Below are positions 21,507-32,890 of a stretch of 64,000 bases of DNA, piece after piece (positions within the stretch are counted from its first letter, which is position 1; each line of letters starts with the position of its first letter). The DNA is taken from positions 2,914,001 through 2,978,000 of the forward strand of contig JAPFBE010000032.1 of NCBI GenBank assembly GCA_034336665.1, read 5' to 3'. The notes beneath the pieces were generated by a model. The model had not been told where the DNA came from and did no database searches. It was given only the letters and a program-made list of their open reading frames with translations. A program made the position numbers and the translations under genes. The DNA comes from Luscinia megarhynchos (lineage: Eukaryota; Chordata; Aves; Passeriformes; Turdidae).

Positions 21507-22900
21507 CTCTATATGGCAAAATGGACTATATCAGGAACCTCAGAGCAGCAAGCTGGAATGGCAGAGGCAAGCAGACCCCGGAGTGGCAAACAAAATGTAG
21601 CAGAAACTCCGCAGCCATAGTAGTAGCTGTGGGGGGTTTGGGTGGACACGGGGTGTCCAGTTAAAGTGTAGCAAAAAACCCAAAGCAGTGGCAGAAAAAC
21701 AGCGGGGCTGGGCAACGGCAGCTGAACTCCCACAAACAGCCATGAGATACCCCCTCGGAGGGACTCAGAGCTCAGGTTCCCGGGTTTTCCCCTGGGGCAC
21801 TCGAGTAGATGGTGAGGGTCCTTCCCAGTGAGGTCAGGTGTTAATAAGGTCCCAGTTCAACAGCTTATATGAGCTTATATGAGCAAAGGCTCACCCACGG
21901 CAAGGAAGAAGCAGCAAAGGACGGAACTCTGCAGTGGCAGCGAATTCTCCCCACAGCAGCAACAGCACTGTCTCCTCCTCTGGTCCCAAGAACGAAAGAG
22001 AGGAGCAGAGCCCAACCCCTCACCCCCCAACCAAAATCTCGACGTATCTCTGCCCTTCCCAAGAGAAAGCCCCTCAGCTAACAGAGTGCAGAGAGCTGAA
22101 CCCCTTCTCCTTGGCTGCATCTTTTGTCTCTCTTAAGTACCGTCGTTATCATCTCTTAGGCAACGAATGGGAAAAAATTCCCTGAGAGAAAGAAAAATCC
22201 TAACCTCCATCAGGGATCTAGGAGTTTTGGTTGATGGTAAACTCAATATGACTCAACAAAATGCCCTGGTGGCCAAAAGGTCCAACTTCATCCTCAGGTG
22301 CATTAAGCACAGAATAGCTAACTGATCAAAAGAAGTACTTATACCACCATACTCTGGATTGGTCCAGCCTCACCTTGAGTACTGTGTTCAATTTTGGGCT
22401 CCACAACATAAGGAAGATAGAAAAATAAGAGAATGTGTCCAAAGGAAGGCAAGAAAGATGGTGAATGGATTAGAGGCCATGACTTATGAGGAGCGGCTGA
22501 GGATACTAGGCTTGCTCAGCTTAGAGTAGACCAAAGGGTGACCTCATTGCTGTCTACAAAACTTCCTCACGAGAGGGAGCAGAGAGGGAGGTGTTGATCT
22601 CTTATCTCTGGTGTCCAGTGATAGAGTAATAGCTTAAAGCTGTGTCAGGGGAAGTTCAAACTGGATATTAGGAAAAAGTTCTTTATTGAGAGGATGGTAA
22701 AGCACTGGAAAAGGCTCCCCAGAAAAGTGGCCATGGCACCAAGCCAGTCAGTGTTCAAGAAGTGTCAGAGCGATGCTCTGAGAGATATGGCTTAACTTCT
22801 AGGCTGCCTTGTGTGGAATCAGGACTTCAAAGAATCATAGAATGATTTGGGTTGGAAGGGATCGTTGAAGATCATTTAGTCCAACCTCCCTTGTAGAAAA

Positions 22901-23351
22901 TGTTACTCCCCCTAAAGTGTATCCCTGGAATTCCGTCCCATAAATACTAAATGCCTGGAAACAAGACCCCCTCTCCCTTATCGAAAACCCTGTTATCTCT
23001 TAGAATTCTTATTGGCTCTTAAAGTCACCAGTTTATTGGTTCTTTTCTTACTTAGAATTTTAAGATAATTGGTTAGTTTGTAAATTGTAGTTTTTATTGG
23101 TAGAAAATTCAATCCTCTGGAAGCCTATATAAAACCCTTTGTTATCTGATGTAACCAGACCGTTGTAGCACTTTCCCTTCGGAGAAATAAAGTTATCTTC
23201 GGAATCTGTGCTAAACGGTCTCAAGCTTTTCCTACTTCGCTAGTGAGTAGCTGTGGGTTCAACAGCCAGAGTTCAGAGATATCTGGACTCAGGGCTGCAG
23301 AGCCCGAAGTTGGAAAGCCCCCAACTTTAAAAAAAGCTACACTCCCTGACA
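22901..23351 (+). repeat. Solo LTR of family I, 451 bp
   Basis: It starts TGTTACTCCC and ends CCCTGACA. TATATAAAACCC lies near 23126 and GAAATAAAG near 23184. A related copy begins at 39845. A TSD is not evident. Confidence 0.75.
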
Positions 23352-23799
23352 AGGGCAGGGACACTTTTCACTACAACAGGTTGCTCCAAGCCCTATCCAA
23401 AATGACCTTGAACACTTCCCAATGATAGGGCATTCACAACTTCTCTGGGCAACCTGTTCTAGTGCCTCACCCTCACAGTAAAGAATTTCTTCCTAATATC
23501 TAATCTAAACTGTCCTCTTACAATTTAAAGCCATTGCCTCTCTTTATATTACTAAAGGCCCTGGTAAAAAGTCTGTATTTCTTATAAGTCTCCTTTAAGT
23601 ATTGAAAAGACACAATAAGGTTTCCCCAGAGACTTATCGAGATTAAAGAATTCCAATTCTCTCTGACTTTCTTCATAGGAGAGGTGTTCCTCTCCATGGT
23701 CCTCTGACCATTTTAATGGTCATCCTCTGGACCTGCTCTAATAGGTCCACATCTTTCTTGCATTGGGGGCCCCAGAGGTGCACACAGTACTCCAGGTGG

Positions 23800-25094
23800 T
23801 GTCTTGGTTTGATTTAGGTTTGCCAATTTTAATATACTCAATTTCTCTTTGAGATAGGATTTAGAAGCAAAAAAAAAGGTAGGCCTAAAACTTAAAAGGG
23901 TATAAATAAGAAATTTATTAATAACACAGAGAAAATAAGGAATTCAGAATAAGATTTTCAGATCACTCCCTCCTCCCCCTCACCTTCCATATTTCTTAAC
24001 AACAACATACAGAGACACTTCAGTCAGTCATTCACTTAAATAACCATTTCAGTTCACTCTAGAGAGAGAAGCTCCTTCTTGGTTTAGCCATAGGGTTTGT
24101 CTTCACTTTCACAATTTGCATCCACCCGGGAAAATCTGCAAATCATGGAACTCCTCCAATCTTCACAGTCTTTCCAGAGCTGTGTTATGGCTCATGCCAA
24201 AAAACTCCTGGGGTATTACTTTCAAGGGCAAGCTGTTCAAAGGCAAAAAGTTCTCTTCATCTCTTTTTTCCATCAAATGTCTCTGTTAATCTTTCCAGTC
24301 TCCAGAACAGAGACCCCCATTTGCTCAGGGCAAAGGATATTTTTTCTCAAGCACTTCAACTCCCCCAAGTAGTTTTCCACAATTTAAAGGAATTTTCAGT
24401 GTAGTCCAGTCCCCCATAGCTTACAAAAAAGATTCTTTTCAGCCCATCTTTTCATGGCATCTCCTCAATCTCTTCCCATCTGGAAACTTGTCTCCCACTT
24501 GACTGACTTTAGTATACTTCCTGCTTTATTCCTCTCATTCAAGGGAGGTCAGGAGATCTGCAGTCTTATCCGAGCATTAGAAGGGTTAAAATTGCACACA
24601 GAAGGTGAAGGGAGCCGGGCAAGGCCCTGCTGGAGACGTGCCAGGTCATGCAGGCTGCGTGGAGGAGACTTAGCTGGACTCTGTTCCAGCTGTATTTCTC
24701 CCAAGCTGCATGGACAGCTGGGGGGAAAACTAGGATCTTAGCAAAGGTTTCCCTTTCCCCCGGCCATCAGGGCTCCTAGTTGAAAATGGGGGGGGGGGGG
24801 GGGGAGGGAGCCTCAGTGGCCCCCCACCCTTGCCTGGCCAGGTCGCATGGGGGAGGGGGCCGGCCAGGCCAACCTTACCCTCTCTGGAGGTCGGAAGACA
24901 AAAGAGCGAATTTTACTTGACCAATGTGATTCATGAAAGCGAAGTAACTTTTTAATTGGTTACCCAGACTGTCAATTATTAAATCAACTTTCCGATTGGT
25001 CCCTGCAGCTCACAGAGGAAGTTCTCATAGAGGAAACAGCCCCTGTGCGTCTCTGTGCACTATGCTCCTCCTTCGTTCATGCAAAACCAGCACA
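23800..25094 (-). repeat. Solo LTR of family E, 1295 bp, TSD GTGG
   Basis: It runs from TGTCTTGGTTTGATTTAGG to AAACCAGCACA, flanked by GTGG (23796-23799 and 25095-25098) within CR1. A minus-strand polyadenylation signal lies in AATTTATTAATAAC. It holds a run of 17 G at 24788-24804. Confidence 0.85.
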
Positions 25095-26284
25095 GTGGGG
25101 TTGCATCAGAGCAGAGTAGAGTGGAAGAATCACTTCTCTTGACCTGCTAGCCACACTTTTTTTGATTCATCCCAGGATACAATTGGCTGTTTGGGCTGCA
25201 AGCACACATTGCCAGCTCATGTTCAATTTTTCATCCACCAGTACCTCCAAGTCCTTCTCTGCAGGGCTGCTCTCAATCCATTCATCCCACAGTCTGTATT
25301 GATACTGGGGATTGCCCTGACTCAGGTGCAGGCCTTGTTGAACTTCATAAGGATGACATGGACCCACTCCTTGAGCCTGTCAAGGTTCCTCTGGATGGCA
25401 TCCTTTCCCTCAAGTGAATCAACTGCACTGCTCAGCTTGGTATCATCTGCAAACTTGCTGCGAGTGCACTCAATCCCACTATCTATGTCATTGGTGAAGA
25501 TAATAAACACTACTGGTCCCAGTACCCTTGAGGGACATCACTTATTACTGGTTTCTACTTGGACATTGAGCTGTTGACTTCGAATGCAGTCATTAGCCAA
25601 TTCCTTATCCAACAGTCCATCTATCAAACCCATGTGTCTCCAATTTAGAGGCAATAATAAGTCTACAATAGCTAACATCAGTTGCTCTTCCCTTGTCCAC
25701 TGATACAGTCACCCCATCGGAGAAGGCCACTAGATTAGTCAGGCCATGACTTGCCCTTGCTGAAGTCATGTTGGCTGTCTCTAATCACTTCTCTGTCTTC
25801 CATATGTTTTGATATGTCTTCCAGGAGGATCTGTTCCATGATCTTACTGGGCACAGAGGTAAGGCTGACTGTTCAGACTAGTTCTTTTTAGCCTTTTAAA
25901 AAATGGATGTGACACTTTCCTTTTTCCAGTCACTGGGGAGTTTGCCTGACTGCCATGATTTTTAGAATATGGTGTAGAATGGCTTAGCAACTACATCAGC
26001 CAATTCCTTCAGGACTCTGGGATGCATCTTGTTGGGTCCTATGGCCTTGTGTATTTTCATGTTACTCAGGTGGTCTCAAACCAGATCTACTATCACAGGA
26101 GTGACTTCATTCTCCTAGTCCCTGTCCTGAGGTTTGGGGACTCTGGAGATATGGGAAAAGAGATTACCATTGAAAACTGGCAAAAAAGAATTGGTAGTAA
26201 CCTCAGCCTTCTCCATGTAGGGTGTCACCAGTTTTCCCGTCTTATTTATCTAGGGGAGGCGGGAGGAGCGGAAAATTTTCATTA

Positions 26285-26374
26285 ATCTTCCTTTTCTGGC
26301 AAACGTACCTCCATGTTGATCCTCCATGATTCTTGTGGGTCCTTTCCAACTCAGGATATTCTATGATTCTATAA
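26285..26374 (+). mobile_element. CR1 3' tail fragment (plus)
   Basis: The sequence GGGTCCTTTCCAACTCAGG followed by ATTCTATGATTCTAT is the CR1 3' end with its terminal short repeat. No coding part remains. Confidence 0.75.
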
Positions 26375-26454
26375 AAGGAGCAAGTGGGGGTCCTAGTATC
26401 CTTCAGTGAGGGGCCACAGCTTTTTGGATCTAGGGAGGGTCCTGCAGACTTTAA

Positions 26455-26925
26455 ACCCAGAGTACCAGCTACTGGGGTGACTGGCATGACTATAGTGTGC
26501 GTGCACACATATATGTGATCTGAAAAGACTAGGTGCTAGCTACTGGGAGTACCAGAATAAATGGATTTGGTGCCATCTGCTGGAGCCAAACTGGGGGTGT
26601 AGGAGACCCTGACCTGTGGTGTCAGCTACGGGAGCAAGTGGTGGGGTTCTCAGTGCCAGCTACTGATGAGATCTGTGTGTGTGCAAGTGAAATTTGTTGT
26701 TGGCTACTAGAGTCAGACTAGGGGTATAGGTGCCACACAGCCAATAGTGTCAGCTACTGGAGTGGGGAGGGGGGATCAGCATCAGCTACTGGAATGAGTC
26801 AGGGTCTTTTTTATCTTCAGCCACTGGGTGGGGAACAGCATGTGTCCTGAAAGCCAGATATTGGGGGGAACCAGCATCAGTGAGGCGAGTGAGAGGCTCA
26901 ATGCCAATGGCTGGAGCAGGACTGT
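26455..26925 (+). repeat. Imperfect minisatellite with core CAGCTACTGG
   Basis: About ten variants of GCTACTGGAG occur (near 26464, 26534, 26570, 26624, 26655, 26700, 26752, 26782, 26820, 26860 and 26908), spaced 30-70 bp apart, with variable filler containing GTGGGGTC-like words. It is too irregular to give one period by eye. Confidence 0.65.
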
Positions 26926-26930
26926 ACGTC

Positions 26931-27652
26931 TGTCCCGGTTTGAAGGACAGGTGCCTGCCGATAAAGGCAGAAGTTTTCCTTTGAAATAGAGACTTTAATT
27001 TCACTCCCCCCAAGTATTATAATTGTTTGAATCAAGGACTCTGAGGCAGAGATAAGGGACTAGGAATAACAGCTCTTTTACTAATATATCTAACCATACA
27101 AGCAGAAACAATAGCAATTGTTAAAATTACCAACAAAACAGAACAGATAACTCGGTTCCAGTCCTTTCTTTAGCTGCAGGCACACTCTCTCTCTGCTCTC
27201 GGTCCCGGGGCTGCAGACGGAACAAAGCCCGACAGCTGCAGAGAGCAGGCAGGAGCGGAGGCGAGATGGGGCAGCAGCGGCCACGCCGGTCTCAGGTGGG
27301 AACGGGCTGGAGAGGGCAGCTCCTTCCTCACCATTTGTGTCCAGGTGATTAGCTGTGTCTGCAGAGGCAGGAGGCTGTAGCGGGGTAGATGCAGGGCAGG
27401 TGATCGCAGAGGGTCTGGCTCTCCTGTGTGCGGCCGCGTGGCTGGAGGCGGAGGGGTCCTCCTCCGAGCTCGCTGGAAACACGAGCGCCCCTCCAGAAGC
27501 ACGAGAGCCCCTCCTGAAGCCCAGCTCCCACCTACCCCTTTTGTCTAGAGTCGTCAAAGGTCCTGGGTGTAACCTGGCCAGCTCCATTGGCATGATAATG
27601 GGAAAAATTATTTAAATTGACACAGTAATAGAAAAACACTCAACCCCCAACA
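26931..27652 (-). repeat. Solo LTR of family A, 722 bp, near-perfect TSD
   Basis: It runs TGTCCCGGTTTGAAGG to CAACCCCCAACA. The flanks ACGTC and AGGTC differ by one base. It is very similar to 14987-15666, including the GC-rich U3 block. Confidence 0.85.
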
Positions 27653-28363
27653 AGGTCACAGCTTGCATACCTAGATCTGGCTGCTGAGGGGCAGGGGAAA
27701 GTTGGATGTCTGTATCTTCCCCAAACCAGCTGTGTGGGCATGCGTATTCAAGCATCTTTGCTAGCAAACTTCAAGTTGTACTTGCCAGCAAGTAGCAGAG
27801 GGGTCTTGGGTCTGGGCCGGGGCATTGGGCAGGCAAGGGTTAATGTTAGTATGCCCATGGGGACTTGTGAACGTAGAGTGCCTGGGGGATGAACTTGTGC
27901 GTGCATTCATGTTTGCTATCCAGCATCAAGCTCAATTAGCCCTGAGTAGGCACCCATGAAGCAAGTAAGAGGATGTGGGATTGGGGCAGAGCTACCAGGT
28001 AGACAGAGGGTCCATGACAGTACTTGAGGAATCCTCAAAAATGTGTGTGAACTTCCACTAGTGACATTGTATCTCTACCAGCCAGAGGAGAAAGGGGGCT
28101 TGGCTGTCTATTTTTATGTTATATGCAGGTTCTGTATATAAGGTGCTGTTGAAGGCAGCACCTTGTCTGGGGCAGTCTCTGTAATAGCCATGTCAGTGTG
28201 CTCTCTGTGTGTCTCTGGGATACATGCTCAGTTTTACTACTGGTTGAATACGCAAACAGATAAATGAGAGTTGAGTCCCTCAACCTAGGCAGAGACTCTG
28301 GGTGCCCAGGATACTGGGCTGGGCTTAAGCAACTGGGCAGGAAGGAGTCCTGGGCTGGAGGAG

Positions 28364-29534
28364 TGTCTCGGTTTCATGACAAATTTCAGGAGAAAACACT
28401 CTGGAATGAATGTTTCCTCTAAAGAGAAGGGCTCCATTAATTCCTTTTTGCCAATGAGAGAAATGAATACCCAGGTGAAAGTGAAAAAATATCTGATTAT
28501 TATCAAAAAAATAAGGGTGTCCGAAAAGCACAGGAAAAAAAAGAAAAAAAATTGAATAAATGCTAGATATTGGAATTGTGGAACCTTACCCACCCCTCCC
28601 CAGAAACCCAAGTAGCAGCCTTCTCTTGGCTGCAAGCACTTTTCCCTTTGGTGTAGTTACGGTCGCAGCCAGCAGGAGGGCTGGTGGATCCCCAGCCGGG
28701 CAGGGTGGGTGCGATGATTCACCTGCGACTGCAGGGGGCGCTGTGGCGCGAGTCTAGCCATCTTTCTCTCACGTGGGCAATGGCGGATGCAGCCAGCGGG
28801 ATGCGAAGGGGAAAGGGATTTCCTTTATAAATTCACAAGGGGAGCCGACCCCGGTGCCCCCTCTGGATAGCAAAAGGAGCTGTAGCGGGAACCTCAGGAG
28901 AAGCAAGCTGGAACGGCAGGACCTCCCGGCAGGCAGAGGGTGAAAAGCTACAGTGTAGCACAAACCCAGAGCAATGGCAGAGGTATGGCGGGGGTTGGGC
29001 AGCAGCAGTCCAGCTCCCAAACACAGTAGGAAAAGGGTCCCCGGGATTTCTCACTGGCGCTGGCTGGTTCTTCGGGTCCGGGCTGTACGGAGGATGAGGG
29101 GAGGAGTCCCCCGGCGGGAAAAACGAGGGTATTCCAGGGTTCTGGTGGGGCACACACTAGCTCTGGGCTTCCCGACTGCAGAGCAGCAAAAGAAGCCAAG
29201 CTGGCAAGCTCAGTCACAGTGCCGAAGGAAAAAAAACAAACCCAAACCAAACAAACAAAAAGAAGCAGGCAAAACCCACAGAAGCAGCAGGATCCCTGGT
29301 CAGAGACACCGGCCGTATGTGTCCAGTCGAAAAGCCCGTGCCGAAAAGGAAGGGCTTCCTCTCGTCCTGCTCCCAACTCCCTCTGGAAACCCCGGCGTGG
29401 CTCCCATTCATCGCGATGGTCCCAGAGCCAGGGAGGATGGGGAGTGGGGCGGGGTCAGCAGCTACCTCTGGGCATAAACAAAACAGATCAAAACCCCCCA
29501 AAATGGTATGGGATAATAAACCATCCCCAAGACA
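28364..29534 (-). repeat. LTR related to the 19596-22212 element
   Basis: It starts TGTCTCGGTTTCATGAC. Blocks GGCTGCAAGCACTTTTCCC, ACTGCAGGGGGCGCTGTG and CCTCAGGAGAAGCAAGC match the copy in CR1. The end at 29534 (CCCAAGACA, followed by GGGAG) is tentative. GC-rich segments give several spurious ORFs. Confidence 0.6.
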
Positions 29535-30045
29535 GGGAGGTTGCTAGGCTCCTAACATCTCTTAACAGTATTTGCAAATTAAGTTGCTCATCACACCTTT
29601 TATGCTTCAAAGTCCATAAAAAGAAAATAAAGAGGAAATAAAAGGTATAGTTTGGACTTGACTATCATAGACATTTTCTCTACCTAAATGGAATTATTTA
29701 GGGGAAAAAATGCTTTAATTGTCTACCAAAAGCCTGAGGAGTACTGCATCTGTAATGGAGAACTGAAGACACAAGTGAGAAGTGAGACAAGGGTTTAAAT
29801 TTCTGAAATAGTAGTATGATTCATTTAGTATTGTCTTGCTGTGACCAGACAGTCAGTTGAAGAATTGGTCTCATCTTAAATAACAGTAAGTCATATCTGT
29901 TTCAAAGGGATTTCTTACTACTATCAGTGACTTTTCCCTCCAGGGACATTTATTAGACTTTGTTTTCCTTTCAGTGGTTTGTCATTCTTTGAAACATAGT
30001 AGGGATCATTTATTCACAAAAATCAATGTAACTACACTGGTCTAG
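29535..30045. other. AT-rich, no gene seen
   Basis: No ORF or recognisable repeat; possibly host intergenic sequence. Confidence 0.4.
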
Positions 30046-30724
30046 TGTGTTGACCTTGGCTGGACACCAGATGCCCACCAAGCCACTCTATCACTCCCCA
30101 GCAGGACAGGGGAGAGAAAATAAGATGGAAAACAACTAGTAGGCTGAGATAAGACAGTTAACCAAAACAAAAAAGTGAAAAATTGCACACTCATAAGCAA
30201 AGAGGAAAAAAAGTTTATTCTCGACTTCCCATCAGATAACAATGTCCAACAACTTCCTGGGAAGTACGGCTTCAGCATGTGTAGCAGTTGTTCCAGAAGG
30301 CAAACACTGTAAAATATCAAATGCCCCCTTTCCCCCTCCCCCCCCCAATTCCTCCTCCCTCGCTTAGCTTTTATAACTGAGCTGACATCATATAGTATGC
30401 AATATACCTTTGGTTAATTTGGGTCAGCTGGCCTGGTTGTGTCCCCTTCCAGGATCTTGCCCACTCCCAGTCTACTCATGGGGGGTGGAATGTTGAGAGA
30501 CAGCACTGATGCTGTGCCAGTGCTTCTCAGCAGTAGCCAAAATACTGGTGTGTTCTCAACACCTTTCCAGCTCCCAATGCAAAGCACAGCACTGTGAGAG
30601 CTGCTGTGGGAAAATGAACTCCATCTCAGCCAGACCCAAGAGAACTGGTAAAAGTAAAAATCTAATAATGGATCGATACTGAAATCTGGGAAGGTGTCAC
30701 AGTTTGATTCAGAAGGGAAGATGC
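30046..30724 (-). repeat. Family G LTR (minus)
   Basis: It starts TGTGTTGACCTTGGCTGG, the mirror of the GGTCAACCCA end at 14310. It shares CACTCCCCAGCAGGAC and CCAAGCCACTCTATCACT with the plus copy. The distal boundary against the next LTR is approximate. Confidence 0.7.
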
Positions 30725-31792
30725 TGTGGTTTGACACTGGCCCAATGCCAGGCACCCATAAAAATTACTCGCTCACCCTACCCTGCCACAGCTGGGGAGA
30801 GGAGAGGGGAAAAAAAAGTTAACAAAGGCTTCATGAGTTAAGGATGGGGAGAAAACACTTCAAGTGCAAAACAGGCTCAACTTAAGGTTGCAAAGTAAAA
30901 TTTATTACTAACAGAATCAGAGGAGGATAATAAGAAGTAAAATAAGCCCTTAAAACACGATTTCCCCCCAGCCCCTCCCTCCTTCCCACCAACAGCGCAG
31001 GGAGACGGCATGGGGGTTTGGTCAGTACATCACTGAGATTTTCTTCCACGGCTCTGGGAGAGGAGTCCATCCCCTGTGAGACTATGGGGTCCCTCCCACG
31101 GGAGACAGTTCTCCGTTAACTTCTTCAGCATAGGTTTACTCTCATGAGCAGCAGCCCTACCACACCTGCTGCAATGTGAGATCCTCCCACAGGCAGACAG
31201 TCGTCCCAAAACTGCTGCAACGTGGGTCTCTCTTTCCACAGGGTGCACTCCTCCAAGGACAGGCTGCTCCAGCCTGGAAGCAAGGGCCCTCTCTCTACCG
31301 GGTCTCCCACTGGATCACAGCCTCCTCCAGGCATCCACCTGCTCTGGCATGGGCACCTCCCCCATGGACTGCAGGTGGATCTCTGCATGCCTCATGGACC
31401 CATGGGCTGCAGGGGGACAACCTGCTTCACCATGGTCTTCACCACAGCCTGCAGAGGAATCTTGGCTCCGATGTCTGGAGCACGTCCTCCCCCTCCTTGT
31501 CCACTGACCTTGGTGTCTCAATGTTGTTTTCCTTTACATATTCTCACCTCCTCCTCTTCTCTGACTAGGAGCAAAACACGTGACTTTGTTTTGATTTTTC
31601 TCCTGAAATATGTAATCACAGAGGTGTTACCAACCTCTCTCACTGGCCCAGTTTTGGCCAGCAGTATGTCCATCTTCAAAGCCATCAGAGATTGGCTCTG
31701 CTGGACACGATAGAAGCTTCTAGGAGGTTTTCACAAGAGCCATTTTTGTGGCCCCCCTGCTACCAGAAGCCAGGGTGTGCCAAACCAATACA
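30725..31792 (-). repeat. Complete family F LTR, 1068 bp
   Basis: On the minus strand it starts TGTATTGGTTTGGCACACC (31792) and ends AGTGTCAAACCACA (30725). It contains the CATGGACTGCAGGTGG/CCTGCTCTGGCATGGG repeat region and a minus AATAAA seen as TTTATTACTAAC near 30901. No clean TSD was found. Confidence 0.8.
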
Positions 31793-32293
31793 GAAGGCAC
31801 TAAAACTTTCCCATATCAACCAAATATTGAGGATTAAAACATTGACCTATATGTTATATATTTTTACAGAAAATCTACCAACTCTAGTATTAATTGTTCA
31901 GTTTTTAAAACCTTTTTTACTGAGTTAAATTCATCTGGCCTAATAAACTGGAGGCTGAACTCATCCAACCTATTAAATCTCAGTTTTCAGATTTTGCTCA
32001 AATTGAAGTACTGACTCTTTTAAATGTTTGTCAATCTTTTGTCCAATTCTAAATAAGGCTGATTTGTTACAAGCCTGTTCCTAGAAGTTAAATATGTTGT
32101 CCAGAAGTCACTGCTAGCAGAAGGAAGTAATATCTGATACAGTTGAGTTTTAATTTAGTAGTAATTGGAGTATTTATCTTAAAAGATTTGCTTTATTCAC
32201 TACTTCCAGTAGTATGCGAGAATTCACTTAAAGGCAGCAAATTTTCCAGAAATAGTTACACAGTTGACTAGTTGATCATTATAGGTCTCTTCT
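31793..32293. other. AT-rich, no gene seen
   Basis: No ORF or recognisable repeat. Confidence 0.4.
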
Positions 32294-32890
32294 GTCAGGA
32301 AAATTAATCCACAAACACCAGAGGTTTTCGTCCAAAAAGGAGACTGAGGAGCCCTGTAACTTTATTCGAATAAAGGGAGAGGTCATGGGCATTTCCCATG
32401 GAGTCTCTCAAACTGTTAGAGGACACAGCCTCCTTTTTATCCTAATTTCCTGGCCACATTTCCCTCTTGTGGAGATCCAAAAATAAGTTTTCCCATCTAA
32501 AAATTGTAACCCCTGTTCTCTTCCCTAAACCCTCTCACTCTCTGTTAACCCTTAGGTCACTCCCACCCTAATTCCCTGTTGGTCTTTTACTCTAGTCCAT
32601 CCCTGTAGCACCCTGTGTAATTTAGTAATTGGTCCCTGGGGCTTTCCCCGCCCTGCTTATCCCATGTACTTTAGCCTGGACCCTCGGAGCTCCGGGGCCT
32701 TTGTTCCCTGAAACCCAAACTATGCGTGGCTGAAATAAACATCATTAAAACCCTGCAAAGGCCTTCCTGCTCTTTCACCCCAAGCAACATCATAAAAGCA
32801 ACACCCTCTCTCCCCATTGGGTGAGGTACTTGAGAGGTACAGACTTTCCAAATCAACTAATAGACCCCCTTTCTAATGTTTACTCTCCCC
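32294..32890 (-). repeat. Decayed LTR (minus) hosting a solo LTR
   Basis: TGTCAGGAAAATTAATCC starts a segment with a minus polyadenylation-like TTTATTCGAATAAAG (about 32361) and TTTTTATCC. It is interrupted by the family L LTR at 32468-32803 and continues with CCCCATTGGGTGAGG. Its far end is not defined. Confidence 0.45.
32468..32803 (+). repeat. Solo LTR of family L, 336 bp, TSD CCCTCT
   Basis: It runs TGTGGAGATCC to AAGCAACA, with a perfect 6-bp duplication CCCTCT (32462-32467, 32804-32809). TGAAATAAACATC near 32731 holds the polyadenylation signal. Same family as 8086-8451. Confidence 0.9.

Larger units (their letters stand above)
19596..22212 (-). repeat. LTR inserted in CR1 (TSD GGGAT), carrying two further LTRs
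   Basis: It starts TGTCTTGATTTGAAAG on the plus strand, like family A, and ends CCTCCATCA, flanked by GGGAT. Subtracting the two nested LTRs (20120-20724, 20733-21506) leaves about 1.2 kb. That residue matches 28364-29534 in the blocks GTGTAGTTA(T/C)GGTC and CAACTGCAGGGGG-like and GAACCTCAG.AG.AGCAAGCTGGAA. Confidence 0.8.
19171..22832 (+). mobile_element. CR1 LINE copy split by a nested LTR cluster
   Basis: The CR1 sequence runs 19171-19595, is interrupted by 19596-22212, and resumes at 22213-22832. The join is marked by GGGAT on both sides (19591-19595, 22213-22217). Landmarks are GGTGTTCCACAGGGCTCAAT (RT), AACAAGGACAAATGCCAG and ATGACTTATGAGGAGCGGCTGAGG. It contains many stops and indels, so no protein could be made. 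Confidence 0.9.
22833..26270 (-). mobile_element. CR1 LINE copy (minus) split by two LTRs
   Basis: It starts with AGAATCATAGAATGATTTGG, the reverse complement of a CR1 3' end. It runs 22833-22900, 23352-23799 and 25095 to about 26270. The pieces join at two LTR insertions (22901-23351 and 23800-25094). RT-region sequence is present at 25160-25900, for example minus ORF 25322-25510 with [22 protein letters not shown]. It is dead. Confidence 0.85.
26375..28290 (+). repeat. Probable long LTR with internal minisatellite, split by a family A LTR
   Basis: The left half (26375-26930) is dominated by repeats of CAGCTACTGG. After the family A LTR (26931-27652) the sequence continues to a TATA box (GTATATAAGG, about 28134) and an ATAAATGAGAG near 28260. 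The layout suggests a plus-strand LTR with repeats in U3. Ends are not defined. Confidence 0.45.

Noticed and set aside
28948..29477. ORFs of 142 and 167 codons on both strands
   Set aside because: GC-rich LTR sequence; frames overlap each other and no homologous protein was recognised.
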